A stretch of 64,000 bases of DNA from Homoserinibacter sp. GY 40078 (GCF_008017545.1 NZ_VRTZ01000001.1:558001-622000); one strand, 5' to 3'; counted from the first letter of the stretch, positions 25,879-35,386 are shown. Numbers and translations: made by a program. Notes: generated by a model not told the origin, from the sequence alone.

Positions 25879-27126
25879 GTGGCGACCACCCCCACGACCG
25901 CGGCCGTCTCCCACGTCGGGAAGATCCGGGCGAGCAACCAGGACTCCGGATACCTGGGCCGCCACCTCTACGTCGTGGCGGACGGCATGGGTGGCCACGC
26001 GGGGGGAGACATCGCGAGCGCCATCGCGGCGCAGCGGATCGCGGAGGCCGACCGCGAATACGCCACCGCCGAAGACGCCGTCATGTCGCTCCAGTCGGCG
26101 CTCATCGCCGCGAACGGGCTCCTCGCCGAGACCGTCTTCGAGCACAACGAACTCACCGGCATGGGCACCACCGTGTCGGCCCTCGTGCGGGTGCGCGACC
26201 AGCTCGCGCTCGCCCACATCGGCGACTCGCGCGTGTACCTCTTCCGTGATGGTGAGCTCACCCAGATCACCACCGACCACACCTTCGTCCAGCGACTCGT
26301 GGAGTCCGGGCGCATCACGCCCGAGGAGGCGGCGGTGCACCCGCGGCGCGCCGTGCTGATGCGCGTGCTCGGCGATGTGGACGCCTCGCCCGAGATCGAC
26401 ACGGGCATCCTCGACACCCAGCCGGGCGACCGCTGGCTGCTCTGCTCCGACGGACTCTCGGGCTACGTCTCCGAAGAGAAGGTCGTGCAGATCCTGCGCA
26501 CCATCCGCACCGCGCAGGGTGCCGCCGACCGCCTCGTGAAAGAGAGCCTCGACCACGGCGCGCCCGACAACGTCACCGTGCTGCTCATCGACGTCGATGA
26601 CTCCGACGGCGCCTCCGGGTCCGCGCCCGTGTTCGTCGGCTCGGCGGCACAGCCGCTCTCGTTCGCGCAGGAAGAGGTGGCGCGCAAGCCGATCCGCCTG
26701 CCCACGCTGCTGCTGCATCCGCTGAAGCCGACCCCTCCCGAAGACTCGCACTTCGAGCCCGAGAGCGAGTCCTACCTCGACGAGCTGATCGAAGAGGATC
26801 GCCGCCGCTCCATCCGCCGCCGCATCATGTGGGGCGTCGGGGTGACGCTCGCCGCGATCGCGATCGTTCTGGCCGGGTACCTCGGCTACCGCTGGACCCA
26901 GATGCACTACTACGTCGGTGTGAGCGACGGCAACGTCGCCATCTTCAAGGGCGTGCAGCAGTCGATCGGGCCGATCTCGCTCTCGAGCGTCTACCAGACC
27001 ACGGCGATCGACCTCGACGAGCTGCCGTCGTATCAGCGCGAGGCGGTGGAGGCGACGATCAGCGCCGAGAGCCTGCGCGACGCGCACGACATCGTCGACC
27101 GCCTGGCCGCTGTGACGGGGGGATGA
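25879..27126 (+). CDS. pstP: PP2C-type Ser/Thr protein phosphatase
   Basis: A 415-residue membrane-anchored PPM phosphatase. The catalytic domain (about 5-235) has SNQDS, the metal-binding VADGMGGHAGGD, GDSRVY, CSDGLSGYV and the final PDNVTVLLI. An acidic linker leads to a transmembrane helix at about 318-340 and a short extracytoplasmic tail. It dephosphorylates PknA/PknB and their targets. The GTG start lies 3 bp after fhaB. Confidence 0.95.
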   Translation: MATTPTTAAVSHVGKIRASNQDSGYLGRHLYVVADGMGGHAGGDIASAIAAQRIAEADREYATAEDAVMSLQSALIAANGLLAETVFEHNELTGMGTTVSALVRVRDQLALAHIGDSRVYLFRDGELTQITTDHTFVQRLVESGRITPEEAAVHPRRAVLMRVLGDVDASPEIDTGILDTQPGDRWLLCSDGLSGYVSEEKVVQILRTIRTAQGAADRLVKESLDHGAPDNVTVLLIDVDDSDGASGSAPVFVGSAAQPLSFAQEEVARKPIRLPTLLLHPLKPTPPEDSHFEPESESYLDELIEEDRRRSIRRRIMWGVGVTLAAIAIVLAGYLGYRWTQMHYYVGVSDGNVAIFKGVQQSIGPISLSSVYQTTAIDLDELPSYQREAVEATISAESLRDAHDIVDRLAAVTGG

Positions 27127-27127
27127 C

Positions 27128-28564
27128 GTGAGCAACTCCCCGACCGAGGCGATCGGAACCCCGGAGGCATCCCCGCGCCCGAGCGCTCCCACCACCCTCA
27201 CGAGCACGATCCGCATCCGCCTGCGTGAGCCCGCGCGGATGCGCAACCTCGAACTGGGGCTGCTCCTCGTCGCGCTCGGCCTCGGCGCCGCGGCGGTCGC
27301 ACTCGTGCAGCTCGGGGCGGTAGGCGAACTCGATGGCAGCATCTTCGTGCTCTCCGCCGTGCCGGCGTTCCTCGTCCTTCTCCTGCACGTCATCGAGCGC
27401 GTCGTCGCGAAGGAGGCCGACCCGATCGTCGTGCCGATCGCGACCTTCCTCAACGGCCTCGGCATCGCCATGATCCACCGCCTCGACATCGCCGAGGGTT
27501 ACACGGGCTGGGATGCGTTCGCCGTGCGTCAGATCGTCTGGACGGTCATCGCCATCGTGTTGGCGATCGCCGGCCTGCTCATCGTGCGCAACCACCGCGT
27601 CCTGCAGCGGTACCGCTACATCGCGATGTTCGTCGGCATCGTCCTGCTCCTGCTGCCCGTGCTCCCCGGGATCGGTGAGACGGACGCGAACGCGGACGTC
27701 TGGATCCGGGTCGGCATCTTCTCGTTCCAGCCGGGTGAGCTCGCGAAGATCGCCCTGGCGATCTTCTTCGCCGGATACCTTGTCACGGCGCGCGACTCGC
27801 TCTCGCTCGTGGGGCGCACGATCCTCGGGATGCGCTTCCCGCGAGCGCGCGACCTCGGCCCGATCCTCGTGGTCTGGGTGCTCTCGATGGGCGTCATCGT
27901 GCTGCAGCGCGACCTCGGCACGGCGCTGCTCTACTTCGGGCTCTTCCTCGTGATGCTCTACGTCGCCACCGGCCGCGCCAGCTGGATCCTCATCGGGCTG
28001 TCGCTGTTCGCCGCGGGTGCGTGGCTGGCCAGCAGCCTGCTGCCCTACGTAGCCGACCGCTTCCACAACTGGCTCGACGCCTTCAACCCGGAGGTCTACA
28101 ACCGGCTGGGCGGCAGCTACCAGCTCGTGCAGGGCATCTTCGGCCTCGCCGACGGCGGACTCGTCGGCACGGGCCTCGGACGCGGGCGGCCGGACATCGT
28201 GCCGCTCGCCGAGAGCGACTACATCATCGCGAGCCTCGGCGAGGAGCTCGGTCTCATCGGCCTCTTCGCGATCCTCGCGCTCTACCTCGTCTTCGTCGCT
28301 CGCGGGTTCCGCATCGGTGTCGCCGGGCAGGATGACTTCGGCCGCCTGCTCGCTGTGGGTCTCTCGTTCGTCGTGGGCCTGCAGGTGTTCATCGTGATCG
28401 GCGGAGTGACCCGCCTGATCCCGCTCACGGGGCTCACCACTCCGTTCCTCGCAGCGGGCGGGTCATCGCTCGTCGCGAACTGGATCATCGTCGGGCTGCT
28501 GCTGCGCCTCTCGGACTCCGTCCGCCGCCAGCGTCACGTCGTCGTCGAAGGGAGCCCCGCATGA
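27128..28564 (+). CDS. rodA: FtsW/RodA/SpoVE family peptidoglycan glycosyltransferase
   Basis: A 478-residue SEDS protein with about 10-12 transmembrane helices and the conserved signatures RWI-like WIRVGIFSFQPGELAKI and the C-terminal GLTTPFLAAGGSSL. SEDS proteins polymerise lipid II with a class B PBP, here the product of the next gene, with which it overlaps by 4 bp. The N-terminal 30 residues are a Pro/Ser-rich cytoplasmic tail. In the canonical actinobacterial order this is RodA (also called FtsW-like). Confidence 0.94.
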   Translation: MSNSPTEAIGTPEASPRPSAPTTLTSTIRIRLREPARMRNLELGLLLVALGLGAAAVALVQLGAVGELDGSIFVLSAVPAFLVLLLHVIERVVAKEADPIVVPIATFLNGLGIAMIHRLDIAEGYTGWDAFAVRQIVWTVIAIVLAIAGLLIVRNHRVLQRYRYIAMFVGIVLLLLPVLPGIGETDANADVWIRVGIFSFQPGELAKIALAIFFAGYLVTARDSLSLVGRTILGMRFPRARDLGPILVVWVLSMGVIVLQRDLGTALLYFGLFLVMLYVATGRASWILIGLSLFAAGAWLASSLLPYVADRFHNWLDAFNPEVYNRLGGSYQLVQGIFGLADGGLVGTGLGRGRPDIVPLAESDYIIASLGEELGLIGLFAILALYLVFVARGFRIGVAGQDDFGRLLAVGLSFVVGLQVFIVIGGVTRLIPLTGLTTPFLAAGGSSLVANWIIVGLLLRLSDSVRRQRHVVVEGSPA

Positions 28565-30018
28565 ACAAGGAGCTGCGTCGGGTCAGCGTCCTCGTGCTGG
28601 CGATGTTCCTCGCCCTCTTCTCGTCGACGACCGTCATCCAGGTCGTCCAGCAGCAGAGCCTCCAGGCGGACAGCCGCAACGTCCGCACCCTGTACGCGAG
28701 CTTCTCCGCGGAGCGCGGGCCGATCATCGCGGGCGACACGACGATCGCCATGTCCGAGGCGAGCGGAGACGAGTACAAGTACCTCCGCGTCTACCCCGAA
28801 GGCGAGCTGTACGCGCCCGTCACCGGGTACTTCACGCTCAACGGCGAGAACACAGGTATCGAGGGCAGCCTCAACGACTACCTGAGCGGTCGGGCCAATG
28901 AGCAGTTCCTCGACCAGCTGAACGCCATCCTCACCGGTCAGCACCCGAAGGGAGCCGCGGTCGAGGTGACCGTCGACCCCGTCGTGCAGCAGGCAGCCTG
29001 GGATGCGCTCGGCGACCTGAAGGGCGCGATCGTGGCGATCGAGCCGAGCTCCGGTCGCATCCTCGCGATGGTGTCGAAGCCGTCGTACGACCCCAACCTG
29101 CTCGCCGGCCACAGCCAGTCCGAGGTGCTCGCCAACTACGACGCCCTGCTGTCGGATGCCGACGCACCGCTCATCAACCGCAGCATCCGCGGCGACCTCA
29201 ACCCGCCCGGATCCACGTTCAAGCTCGTGATGACCTCCGCCGCGCTCATGACCGGCGAGTACACGCCCGACTCGACCGTGCCGAACCCCTCGAGCCTCCA
29301 GCTCCCCGGCACCGAGACCACGATCAGCAACCAGAGTCGCGGCACCTGCGGCAGCGGCTCGGAGGTCACGATCGCGACGGCGCTTCGGCTGTCGTGCAAC
29401 ATCCCCTTCGCAGAGCTCGGCGCTGAGCTCGGCTATGACGTGATCCACGATCAGGCGCGCGCCTTCGGCTTCGAGGATCCGGAGCTCGGCGTGCCGATGA
29501 AGGTCCAGCCGAGTGTGTTCCCGGAGCCCGAGAGCGAAGCCCAGCTCATGCTGCAGTCGTTCGGTCAGGGCGACAACCGTGCGCAGCCTCTCCAGATGGC
29601 GATGGTCTCCGCGGCGATCGCGAACGACGGCGAACTGATGCGACCGAACCTCGTCGAGCGCATCACGGCACCCGATCTGAGCGTGCTGCAGGACTTCGAG
29701 CCGACCGTCTACAGCCAGCCGATCACGTCGGATGTGGCCGAGACGATGACACAGCTGATGGTCTCGAATGTGGCCGCGGGGGCGGCGAGTGGTGCCAGAA
29801 TCGAGGGGGTCGACGTGGCGGGGAAGACGGGCACGGCGGAGAACGGCGACGACGATCCGTTCACCCTCTGGTTCACCGGGTTCGCCCCTGCCACCGACCC
29901 GCAGGTCGCGGTCGCAGTGGTGCTGGAGGACGGCGCGGGGCGCGGGCAATCGGGCTCCGGCAACGGGATCGCGGCTCCGATCGCGAAGAAGGTCATGGAG
30001 GCGGTGCTGAACAGATGA
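28561..30018 (+). CDS. pbpA: Class B penicillin-binding protein (transpeptidase)
   Basis: A 485-residue class B PBP. An N-terminal membrane anchor (about 7-27) is followed by a short non-catalytic domain and the transpeptidase domain from about 150. Active-site motifs are STFK with nucleophile Ser218, SCN near 278 and KTGT near 421. It crosslinks peptidoglycan as partner of the RodA protein encoded just upstream. The start overlaps the rodA stop (ATGA), and the stop overlaps the start of pknA. Confidence 0.95.
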   Translation: MNKELRRVSVLVLAMFLALFSSTTVIQVVQQQSLQADSRNVRTLYASFSAERGPIIAGDTTIAMSEASGDEYKYLRVYPEGELYAPVTGYFTLNGENTGIEGSLNDYLSGRANEQFLDQLNAILTGQHPKGAAVEVTVDPVVQQAAWDALGDLKGAIVAIEPSSGRILAMVSKPSYDPNLLAGHSQSEVLANYDALLSDADAPLINRSIRGDLNPPGSTFKLVMTSAALMTGEYTPDSTVPNPSSLQLPGTETTISNQSRGTCGSGSEVTIATALRLSCNIPFAELGAELGYDVIHDQARAFGFEDPELGVPMKVQPSVFPEPESEAQLMLQSFGQGDNRAQPLQMAMVSAAIANDGELMRPNLVERITAPDLSVLQDFEPTVYSQPITSDVAETMTQLMVSNVAAGAASGARIEGVDVAGKTGTAENGDDDPFTLWFTGFAPATDPQVAVAVVLEDGAGRGQSGSGNGIAAPIAKKVMEAVLNR

Positions 30019-31661
30019 GACCCACGAGCGGCCTCACCTTCGGGGGGCGATACCAGCTGTCGAGCCGGATCGCGATCGGCGGTATGGGCGAGGTGTGGCA
30101 GGCCACAGACCTCGTCATCGGACGCACGGTCGCCATCAAGATCCTCAAGGACGAATACCTGGGAGACCCGGGCTTCCTCGAGCGCTTCCGCGCCGAGGCA
30201 CGGCACGCCGCCCTCGTCAACCATGAGGGCATCGCGAACGTCTTCGACTACGGCGAGGAAGACGGCTCGGCGTATCTCGTGATGGAGCTCGTTCCCGGCG
30301 AGGCCCTCTCGACCGTTCTCGAGCGCGAGCGCGTGCTCTCGACCGACCGCGTGCTCGACATCGTGGCTCAGACCGCGTCCGCGTTGCAGGCTGCCCACTC
30401 CGCGGGTCTCGTCCACCGCGACATCAAGCCCGGCAACCTCCTGATCACCCCCGACGGCCGGGTGAAGATCACCGACTTCGGTATCGCCCGGATCGCCGAC
30501 CAGGTGCCGCTCACGGCCACCGGCCAGGTGATGGGCACGGTGCAGTACCTCTCGCCCGAGCAGGCGAGCGGGCATCCGGCGTCGCCGTCCACCGACATCT
30601 ACTCGCTCGGCATCGTCGCGTACGAGGCTCTCGCCGGGCGCCGCCCCTTCACGGGCGAGTCGCAGGTCGCGATCGCCATGGCGCAGATCAACGAGACGCC
30701 GCCCGACCTTCCGGTCACGGTCTCCGAGCCGGTCCGCAACCTCGTCTACTCCTGCATCGCGAAGCGCCCCGAGGATCGCCCGGCGACCGCGGCTCACCTT
30801 GCGCGTGCCGCGCAGGCACTCCGCCGCGGCGATATCGCGGGGGCTGCAGCGGCCGTTCCCGGGATCGCCGGCGGCGCCGCCGCTCTCACCTCGGCCACCA
30901 TGATGGCGACGCGCGTCCTGCCGACCGCCGAAGGCGAGGAGGGCGAGGCGACGGAGGAGACCAAGCGTCGCAGCCCCTGGATGTGGCCGCTCATCGCTAT
31001 CGTGTCGCTGCTCGCTGTCGCGCTCATCGCGATCATCATCGTCATCGCGGTGCAGCCGCAGGGCGGCGACGGCGAGCCGAGCAGCCCTCCGCCGTCGACC
31101 CCGAGCCAGACGCCATCCGACACCCCGTCGGCGACGCCGACCGAGGCGACCACCGTCCGCATCGTCCGCGAGGACTACCTCGGCCTCAGCTACGAGGACG
31201 CCCTCCAGAAGCTGGAGGACAGCGGCGGCGAGTTCTCCATCAATCGCGTGACGGGTCCCGCTGCTCAGACGCCGGATCAGGTGGGCACCGTTCAGGACAT
31301 CACGCCCGTCGGCAACGTCACCAAGGGCTCCTCGATCACGCTCACGGTGTGGGATGAGATGGCGCCGCTTCCGCAGCCGACGACACCGACGGCCGACCCG
31401 TCGAACGGCAACTCGGGCGACACCATCTCGATCGAGTTCCCGTCGTACGAGGGGTGCCCCAAGGGCTACGCACGCACCGGATACCGCTTCACGCTCACCA
31501 ACGCGACCGCCTCGTCCACGGATCTCAACGCGGGAGCCAAGTCGATCGACATCGTGCTGGGCGACCCGGGCCAGACCGCGGCGGTGAGCTACGTCGCCAC
31601 CTGCAAGGGCGATCTGGAGTCTCCGCAGTCCCAGACGCTCGAGGTTCCCATCAACCCCTAG
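30015..31661 (+). CDS. pknA: Ser/Thr protein kinase with one PASTA-like domain
   Basis: A 548-residue receptor-type kinase. The kinase domain (about 12-270) has the glycine loop IGGMGEVW, Lys42, HRDIKPGN with Asp136, and DFG at 154-156. A juxtamembrane linker leads to a transmembrane helix at about 323-346, then an extracytoplasmic Pro/Ser/Thr-rich linker, one PASTA-like domain at about 384-446, and an extra C-terminal domain of about 100 residues with two cysteines (GCPKGY and ATCKGD). Mycobacterial PknA lacks such an ectodomain. By position it is PknA, regulating division and wall synthesis. Overlaps pbpA by 4 bp. Confidence 0.92.
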   Translation: MRPTSGLTFGGRYQLSSRIAIGGMGEVWQATDLVIGRTVAIKILKDEYLGDPGFLERFRAEARHAALVNHEGIANVFDYGEEDGSAYLVMELVPGEALSTVLERERVLSTDRVLDIVAQTASALQAAHSAGLVHRDIKPGNLLITPDGRVKITDFGIARIADQVPLTATGQVMGTVQYLSPEQASGHPASPSTDIYSLGIVAYEALAGRRPFTGESQVAIAMAQINETPPDLPVTVSEPVRNLVYSCIAKRPEDRPATAAHLARAAQALRRGDIAGAAAAVPGIAGGAAALTSATMMATRVLPTAEGEEGEATEETKRRSPWMWPLIAIVSLLAVALIAIIIVIAVQPQGGDGEPSSPPPSTPSQTPSDTPSATPTEATTVRIVREDYLGLSYEDALQKLEDSGGEFSINRVTGPAAQTPDQVGTVQDITPVGNVTKGSSITLTVWDEMAPLPQPTTPTADPSNGNSGDTISIEFPSYEGCPKGYARTGYRFTLTNATASSTDLNAGAKSIDIVLGDPGQTAAVSYVATCKGDLESPQSQTLEVPINP

Positions 31662-31700
31662 ACGGATTACTCCCGATGATCCCGCGGTTAGACTGACCGC

Positions 31701-33422
31701 GTGACTGATGGGGTGATCGAGGGCGTCCAGATGCTGGCCGGCCGATACGAGATCGGTGCACTCCTCGGTCGTGGCGGCATGGCGGAGGTGCACGAGGGGC
31801 TCGACACTCGGCTGAACCGCCGTGTGGCGATCAAGCTCCTGCGCCCGTCGCTCGCAACCGACCCGTCGTTCCGCACGCGCTTCCGCCAAGAAGCTCAGGC
31901 GGCGGCCCGCATGGCTCACCCGACGATCGTGCGGGTGTTCGATGCCGGCGAAGAGACCATCCGCACGGCGGACGGCCACGAGGTGCAGCTGCCCTTCATC
32001 GTCATGGAGCGCATCGAGGGCACGCTGCTCTCGGACCTCATCGCGGAGGGTCCGGTCCCGTCGGACGAGGCGGCTCGCATCGCGACCGGCATCCTTACGG
32101 CGCTCGAGTACTCCCACCGTGCGGGTGTCGTGCACCGCGACATCAAGCCGGGCAACGTCATGATCACGCCCAACGGCCAGGTGAAGGTCATGGACTTCGG
32201 CATCGCCCGGGCGGTGTCGGAGTCGTCCGCGAACGTCGCGCAGACGAGCGCCGTGCTCGGAACGGCGAGCTACTTCTCGCCCGAGCAGGCCCGCGGCGAA
32301 GCGGTCGACGCCCGCACCGACCTCTACTCGACCGGCGTCGTGCTCTACGAGATGCTCACCGGTCGCGCGCCGTTCCGGGCCGACACGCCTGTGGCAATCG
32401 CGTACCAGCACGTGAGCGAGCTTCCGACCCCGCCCAATGCGATCACCCCTGCGGTCTCTCCCGCGATGAGCGCGGTCGTTCTGCACGCACTCGCGAAGGA
32501 TCGCTTCGAACGGTTCCAGAGCGCCGCCGAGTTCAAGGCGGATCTCGAGATCGCCGCGGGAGGCAAGGTGCCCGACCGGGTACCCGGTTCCGACGACTTC
32601 AACGCGACCCTCTTCGGGGTGAACCCGAATTCGACTGCGGCGTCGGAGGCGACGCTGCGCCGCCTCGCGAACGACGAGGACCGCCCGGTACGCACGCAGA
32701 GCCGTCCCCCGGTCGCCTGGATCTGGGGCGGCGTCGCCCTCATGATCGTGGTGATCGTCGCGGCCCTCGTGTGGGTGTTCAGCCTGACCCCCGGTAACTA
32801 CCTGAGCCCCGACGCGGCGATCGTGGTTCCCGATGTCGTCGGCCAGGAGGCCGAGGTCGGTGTGACGACGCTCACGGATGCGGGGCTGCGGGTTTCGCAG
32901 GTGGAGCGACCGAACGCCGACGTCGAGGAGGGCGTCATCGTCTCGATGAGCATCGACGCCGGTGCCCGCGTGAGCCCGGGCGAGTCGATCGAGCTGGTGA
33001 TCTCGAGCGGAGCCCCGAGCGTCACGCTCCCGGCGCTCACGTACCAGAGCGAAGCCGACGCCATCAAACGCATCGAAGACCTGGGCCTCTCCTACGGCGA
33101 GACCCGCAATCAGGGGTCCCCGAACGTGCCGAAGGGGCAGGTCATCGCCGTGACGGTCGGCGACGACGACACGACACACACCCGTCAGATGTCGGTGCCG
33201 GCGAACGCGACGATCAACCTCATCGTCTCGACCGGTCTCGTCACCGTGCCGGATGTCGTGGGCGATCCGATCGCGAGCGCGCAGTCCGAGATGCAGTCGC
33301 TTCAGCTCGTGGTGAAGCTGTCGCCCGACTCGAGCTGCGCAGGCCAGACGGTCAAGTCGCAGTCGGTCAAGGGCGACGTCGAGCAGCGCTCGTCGATCAC
33401 CCTGACCTACTGCAGCAACTGA
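31701..33422 (+). CDS. pknB: PASTA-domain Ser/Thr protein kinase
   Basis: A 573-residue PknB-type kinase. The kinase domain (about 15-285) has Lys45, HRDIKPGN with Asp147 and DFG at 165-167, plus an activation loop with adjacent threonines. A transmembrane helix at about 339-362 leads to three PASTA domains (about 373-436, 438-510 and 512-573) that sense lipid II or muropeptides. The fourth PASTA domain of mycobacterial PknB is absent. The gene starts with GTG at 31701 after a 39-bp gap, the only real gap in this operon, and ends the operon. Confidence 0.94.
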   Translation: MTDGVIEGVQMLAGRYEIGALLGRGGMAEVHEGLDTRLNRRVAIKLLRPSLATDPSFRTRFRQEAQAAARMAHPTIVRVFDAGEETIRTADGHEVQLPFIVMERIEGTLLSDLIAEGPVPSDEAARIATGILTALEYSHRAGVVHRDIKPGNVMITPNGQVKVMDFGIARAVSESSANVAQTSAVLGTASYFSPEQARGEAVDARTDLYSTGVVLYEMLTGRAPFRADTPVAIAYQHVSELPTPPNAITPAVSPAMSAVVLHALAKDRFERFQSAAEFKADLEIAAGGKVPDRVPGSDDFNATLFGVNPNSTAASEATLRRLANDEDRPVRTQSRPPVAWIWGGVALMIVVIVAALVWVFSLTPGNYLSPDAAIVVPDVVGQEAEVGVTTLTDAGLRVSQVERPNADVEEGVIVSMSIDAGARVSPGESIELVISSGAPSVTLPALTYQSEADAIKRIEDLGLSYGETRNQGSPNVPKGQVIAVTVGDDDTTHTRQMSVPANATINLIVSTGLVTVPDVVGDPIASAQSEMQSLQLVVKLSPDSSCAGQTVKSQSVKGDVEQRSSITLTYCSN

Positions 33423-33438
33423 TCGGACGCGGCGGCGG

Positions 33439-34077
33439 TCAGCCGATGCGCACGAGCGGGCTGAGCGATGCCGCGCGCTCCGGCGCCTCCGGCATCCCCG
33501 CAGCCGCGAGCCAGTTGCCGAGCAGCTGATAGCCGCCTTCGGTCAACACCGACTCCGGGTGGAACTGCACCCCGAAGACGGGCGCCTCACGGTGGCGAAG
33601 CCCCATGATCACCCCGCCCTCCGTGCGCGCGGTCACTTCGAGCTCGTCGGGGACGGTGCCGTCCACCACCGCCAGCGAGTGGTAGCGGGTCGCGCGGAAG
33701 GGCTGCGGCACGCCGGCGAAGAGCGGGGACCCGTCGTGACGGATGAGCGAGGTCTTGCCGTGCATGAGTTCTTCGGCGTGCGTCACCACCCCGCCGAGCG
33801 CCTCGGCGATCGCCTGGTGGCCGAGGCAGACCCCGAGCAGCGGAGAACCGGCCTCGAGCGCGGCATGCACCACGGGGATCGAGACTCCCGCATCCGCCGG
33901 GGTGCCGGGACCGGGCGAGAGCAGCACGGCGTCGTACTCGCCGATCCGCGCCGCCGCCTCAGCCTCCGGGAAGGAGTCGTTGCGCACGACCTCGATCTCG
34001 GCGCCCAGCTGCAGAAGGTACCCGCCGAGGGTGTAGACGAAGCTGTCGTAGTTGTCGACAACCAGGATGCGCGTCAT
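33439..34077 (-). CDS. Anthranilate / aminodeoxychorismate synthase component II (glutamine amidotransferase)
   Basis: A 212-residue class I glutamine amidotransferase. It has VDNYDSFVYTL at the start, the LSPGPGTP motif, the nucleophile in GVCLGHQAI (Cys near 80), and HPES with the catalytic His/Glu. It supplies ammonia from glutamine to TrpE or PabB; no such partner is in the window. A pabA/trpG gene beside pknB is the standard actinobacterial neighbourhood. Its ATG overlaps the stop of the small membrane protein gene by 4 bp, and it converges with pknB across 16 bp. Confidence 0.93.
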   Translation of the reverse strand: MTRILVVDNYDSFVYTLGGYLLQLGAEIEVVRNDSFPEAEAAARIGEYDAVLLSPGPGTPADAGVSIPVVHAALEAGSPLLGVCLGHQAIAEALGGVVTHAEELMHGKTSLIRHDGSPLFAGVPQPFRATRYHSLAVVDGTVPDELEVTARTEGGVIMGLRHREAPVFGVQFHPESVLTEGGYQLLGNWLAAAGMPEAPERAASLSPLVRIG

Positions 34078-34229
34078 TCGACCGTCACCTCCTGAATAGT
34101 CACGAACTGGTCGACCCACGGAAACACCCAGAATACGAGTGCCGCGGCCACGGCGGCCAACAGGATCACGAGGATCAGCACGCGTACCCACCAGGGTCCG
34201 GGCAGTGCCCGCCACAGCGCCCCGTACAT
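34074..34229 (-). CDS. Small single-pass membrane protein (51 aa)
   Basis: A 51-codon frame that exactly fills the gap between the sortase and amidotransferase genes, with ATGA overlaps at both ends (start over the sortase stop, stop over the amidotransferase start). This perfect coupling is strong evidence that it is real. The protein starts MYGALWRALPGPWWVR, followed by a hydrophobic helix of about 22 residues (about 17-38) and a short acidic tail ending TVE. No known family is recognised; it may associate with the sortase upstream. Confidence 0.75.
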   Translation of the reverse strand: MYGALWRALPGPWWVRVLILVILLAAVAAALVFWVFPWVDQFVTIQEVTVE

Positions 34230-35071
34230 CAGGCCTCCCCGTTGACGGTCGCGGCGATCTCGTCGGGCGCACCGTTCGCGGGGGCCGACGTGTCGCGCGG
34301 ATAGAAGCGGTCGAAGATCCCGTAGGCGATGATGCGCTCGTTGGAGGTGTACATCGGGTTGCAGCTCGTGAGGGTGATGTACCGGTCGGAGGGCGCGGCT
34401 GCCGGGTCCTGAGGTACCGGATCGATCACACCGACACCGGAAGGGTGCACATATTCGAGGTTGCGGAAGCTGTACTCGTACCAGCCTTCGGCGGTCTCGA
34501 CGTAGATGTGGTCGCCCAGCTGCAACTCGTGGATGTGATGCAAGAGACCGCCGTGGCCCATGCGGTGTGCGGCGATCGCGAAGTTGCCTTCTTGGCCGGG
34601 GAGCTGGGTGGTCGGATAGTGGCCGAGAAGACCGCGGTCGAGCACGCCCGTCGTGCTGATTCCCTCGGCGATCTGGCGGTAGTAGTCCGTACCCCAGCGC
34701 GGCACGATGAGCGCCGCGAAGCGCTCCTGGTCGGAGGGCGCGGCGGTGACCGGCGGATTGAAGGCGACGGAGTCGGGGTCGGGCTCGGGCTCGTCGCTCG
34801 GGTCGTCGCTCGGCTCGTCGGTCGGGTCGTCACTCGGCGGATCCGTCGGTGCGGCCGACGCGTTCCACTCCTCGCTCTGCTGACTCGCCTCGGCCGTCAG
34901 CTCGCCGCCCATCAGGAACTCGCTGATCCAGAGCTGCCACGCCAGGAAGAAGAGCACGAGCACGCCCGCGGTGATCAGCAGCTCGCCGATCACGCCGACG
35001 ACCGACACACGCCGTCGGCGACGCCGAGGGCGTCTCAGCGGCGGCGGCGCCTGCAGGGATCCGGCGCTCAT
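34229..35071 (-). CDS. Class E sortase
   Basis: A 280-residue sortase. A basic N-terminus (RRPRRRRRR-like run) leads into a transmembrane helix at about 27-48, then an Asp/Pro/Ser-rich stalk with many DDPTDEPSDD-like repeats, and the catalytic domain from about 125. The active-site His is in AAHRMGHGG, the catalytic Cys in TLTSCNP and the Arg likely in TSNERII. Class E sortases attach LAxTG-like proteins in high-GC Gram-positives; no substrate gene was seen in the window. The gene neighbours crgA and pabA/trpG as in other actinobacteria. Confidence 0.92.
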   Translation of the reverse strand: MSAGSLQAPPPLRRPRRRRRRVSVVGVIGELLITAGVLVLFFLAWQLWISEFLMGGELTAEASQQSEEWNASAAPTDPPSDDPTDEPSDDPSDEPEPDPDSVAFNPPVTAAPSDQERFAALIVPRWGTDYYRQIAEGISTTGVLDRGLLGHYPTTQLPGQEGNFAIAAHRMGHGGLLHHIHELQLGDHIYVETAEGWYEYSFRNLEYVHPSGVGVIDPVPQDPAAAPSDRYITLTSCNPMYTSNERIIAYGIFDRFYPRDTSAPANGAPDEIAATVNGEA

Positions 35072-35143
35072 AACCCCGATTCTACGGGCGCGGATGGGAC
35101 CTCGCCTCCAGAGCTCCCGGGCCCACAGGCTATGATTCTCCGC

Positions 35144-35386
35144 ATGGCCCGACCCAAGACGCGTACGAAGCCGGCCGCTCCGGAGAACCCGCGGGGCGAG
35201 GAGGCACCGAACCCCGTGTGGTTCAAGCCGATCATGTTCGGCTTCATGCTCCTCGGACTCGCCTGGATCATCGTTTTCTACGTGAGCCAGAACTCGCTGC
35301 CCATTCCGCAGCTCGGTGCGGGCAACATCCTGGTCGGATTCGGGATCATGTTCATCGGCTTCCTCATGACCACCCGGTGGCGCTGA
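35144..35386 (+). CDS. crgA: Cell division protein CrgA
   Basis: An 80-residue protein with the CrgA pattern: a basic Pro/Ala-rich cytoplasmic N-terminus, then two transmembrane helices (about 28-46 and about 57-76) with NPVWFKPIMFGFMLLG and a short WR end. CrgA connects FtsZ, FtsQ, FtsI and wall synthases at the septum in actinobacteria. It is divergent from the sortase gene and convergent with the rhomboid-like gene. Confidence 0.93.
   Translation: MARPKTRTKPAAPENPRGEEAPNPVWFKPIMFGFMLLGLAWIIVFYVSQNSLPIPQLGAGNILVGFGIMFIGFLMTTRWR

Noticed and set aside
25318-27489. A 723-codon minus-strand open frame opposite fhaB and pstP
   Set aside because: Same reason: no family similarity and it opposes two clear genes.
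29709-33179. A 1156-codon minus-strand open frame opposite pbpA, pknA and pknB
   Set aside because: Antisense shadow of three well-conserved genes; composition is Arg/His/Asp repeats typical of such shadows.
34229-35071. A local sortase substrate
   Set aside because: No gene in the window ends in an LAxTG/LPxTG-like motif with hydrophobic tail; the secreted protein at 22384-23628 ends in GGC without such a tail.
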